Assembly: GCA_036381125.1 (NCBI GenBank)
Contig: DASVDK010000297.1
Coordinates: 1-5,149, forward strand
Length of the DNA stretch: 5,149 nucleotides
DNA from: DASVDK01 sp036381125 [NCBI: Thermodesulfobacteriota bacterium]
Lineage (GTDB): Bacteria; DASVDK01
Direction of reading: 5' to 3'
Positions 4,934 through 5,149 of the stretch are shown here, in pieces. A model generated the notes under the pieces. That model worked only from the letters and a program-made list of their open reading frames with translations. It was not told the DNA's origin and searched no databases. Position 1 is the first letter of the stretch. Every line of letters starts with the position of its first letter. A program made the position numbers and the translations under genes.

Positions 4934-4938
4934 AGGAG
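4933..4938 (+). promoter_or_regulatory. Ribosome binding site of pntAB overlapping the pntAA stop codon
   Basis: GAGGAG begins with the G of the pntAA TAG stop and lies 10 nt before the pntAB ATG at 4949. The spacing is slightly long but usable. It places the two genes on one message with termination and re-initiation close together. Confidence 0.6.
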
Positions 4939-4948
4939 CCCGAACGCC

Positions 4949-5149
4949 ATGCTCGAGACGCTGCTCGTCTCCCTCTTCATCTTCGTCCTCGCCTGCTTCA
5001 TCGGCTTCGAGGTGATCTCGAAGGTCCCGCAGATGCTCCACACGCCGCTCATGTCGGGATCGAACGCCATCTCGGGCATCACCATCATCGGTGCCATGCT
5101 GTCGGTCGCGTCGCCGAGTCCGTACTCCACGATCCTCGGATTCATCGCC
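4949..5149 (+). CDS. pntAB: NAD(P)+ transhydrogenase, subunit alpha part 2 (membrane domain II, partial)
   Basis: Sixty-seven N-terminal residues of the small membrane subunit of the split transhydrogenase, which with PntB forms the proton channel. A first membrane helix (about 3-20, LLVSLFIFVLACFIGF) is followed by EVISKVPQMLHTPLMSGSNAI. The run LHTPLMSxxNAISGI, continuing into IIGAM, is the hallmark of this subunit and of the equivalent region of fused PntA. A second membrane segment (about 42-55) and the start of a third (STILGFIA) are visible before the window ends. The gene is in the pntAA operon, 15 nt after its stop. A pntB gene is expected directly downstream but is outside the window. 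Confidence 0.94.
   Translation, partial: MLETLLVSLFIFVLACFIGFEVISKVPQMLHTPLMSGSNAISGITIIGAMLSVASPSPYSTILGFIA

Noticed and set aside
3236-5041. 601-codon open frame on the minus strand opposite the end of the protease gene and pntAA
   Set aside because: It is a shadow of the real plus-strand genes, whose triad, Rossmann and domain II motifs are unambiguous. Its translation is low-complexity, rich in Arg, Asp, Glu, His, Leu and Pro, and matches no family I know.
1-5149. CRISPR array, tRNA or rRNA, insertion sequence, attachment site
   Set aside because: No direct-repeat array, no cloverleaf or rRNA-like stretch, and no transposase motifs or long terminal inverted repeats were seen on either strand.

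Overview
The window is very G+C-rich by eye, roughly 70% or more, with the third-codon-position G/C bias typical of a high-GC soil or sediment bacterium. The split, three-gene type of transhydrogenase (domain I as a separate protein), NarX/NarL-type signalling and exported CopC-like proteins all fit a Gram-negative-like high-GC lineage. The phylum cannot be fixed from the sequence. Nothing resembles a phage, transposon, integron or CRISPR array, and no rRNA or tRNA gene is evident.

Layout, left to right. (1) Positions 1-857, minus strand: a pair of small exported proteins. The upstream one (300-857) is a CopC-neighbourhood periplasmic protein of unknown function. It is followed after 9 nt by a CopC-domain copper-resistance protein (1-290, cut by the window edge). 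Positions 858-1064 hold no gene, but do hold a candidate sigma70-like promoter and several strong inverted repeats, so the pair appears to have its own promoter and a structured leader. (2) Positions 1065-2548, minus strand: a two-gene signalling operon. A membrane histidine kinase of the NarX/DesK/LiaS type overlaps a NarL/FixJ response regulator by 4 bp (ATGA). (3) Positions 2575-3606, plus strand: an HtrA/DegP-type serine protease with one PDZ domain, divergent from the kinase across a 26-bp gap. That gap contains a perfect TATAAT so close to the protease ATG that a leaderless mRNA is likely. (4) Positions 3607-3787: a hairpin after the protease, then a candidate promoter with a dyad at the expected transcription start, and a leader ending in a good ribosome binding site. 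(5) Positions 3788-5149, plus strand: pntAA, complete, and the start of pntAB, encoding subunits of the proton-translocating NAD(P)+ transhydrogenase. pntB would be expected just outside the window.

The transhydrogenase operon is a housekeeping redox module that makes NADPH from NADH at the expense of the proton gradient. The kinase/regulator pair, the protease and the copper-type exported proteins are adjacent and could form an envelope- or metal-stress neighbourhood. That link rests only on gene order.

I found no convincing new biological system. The most interesting points are the apparent leaderless start of a protease that lacks any export signal, the two neighbouring exported proteins that both seem to mature to an N-terminal histidine, and the promoter/dyad architecture in the two long intergenic regions.
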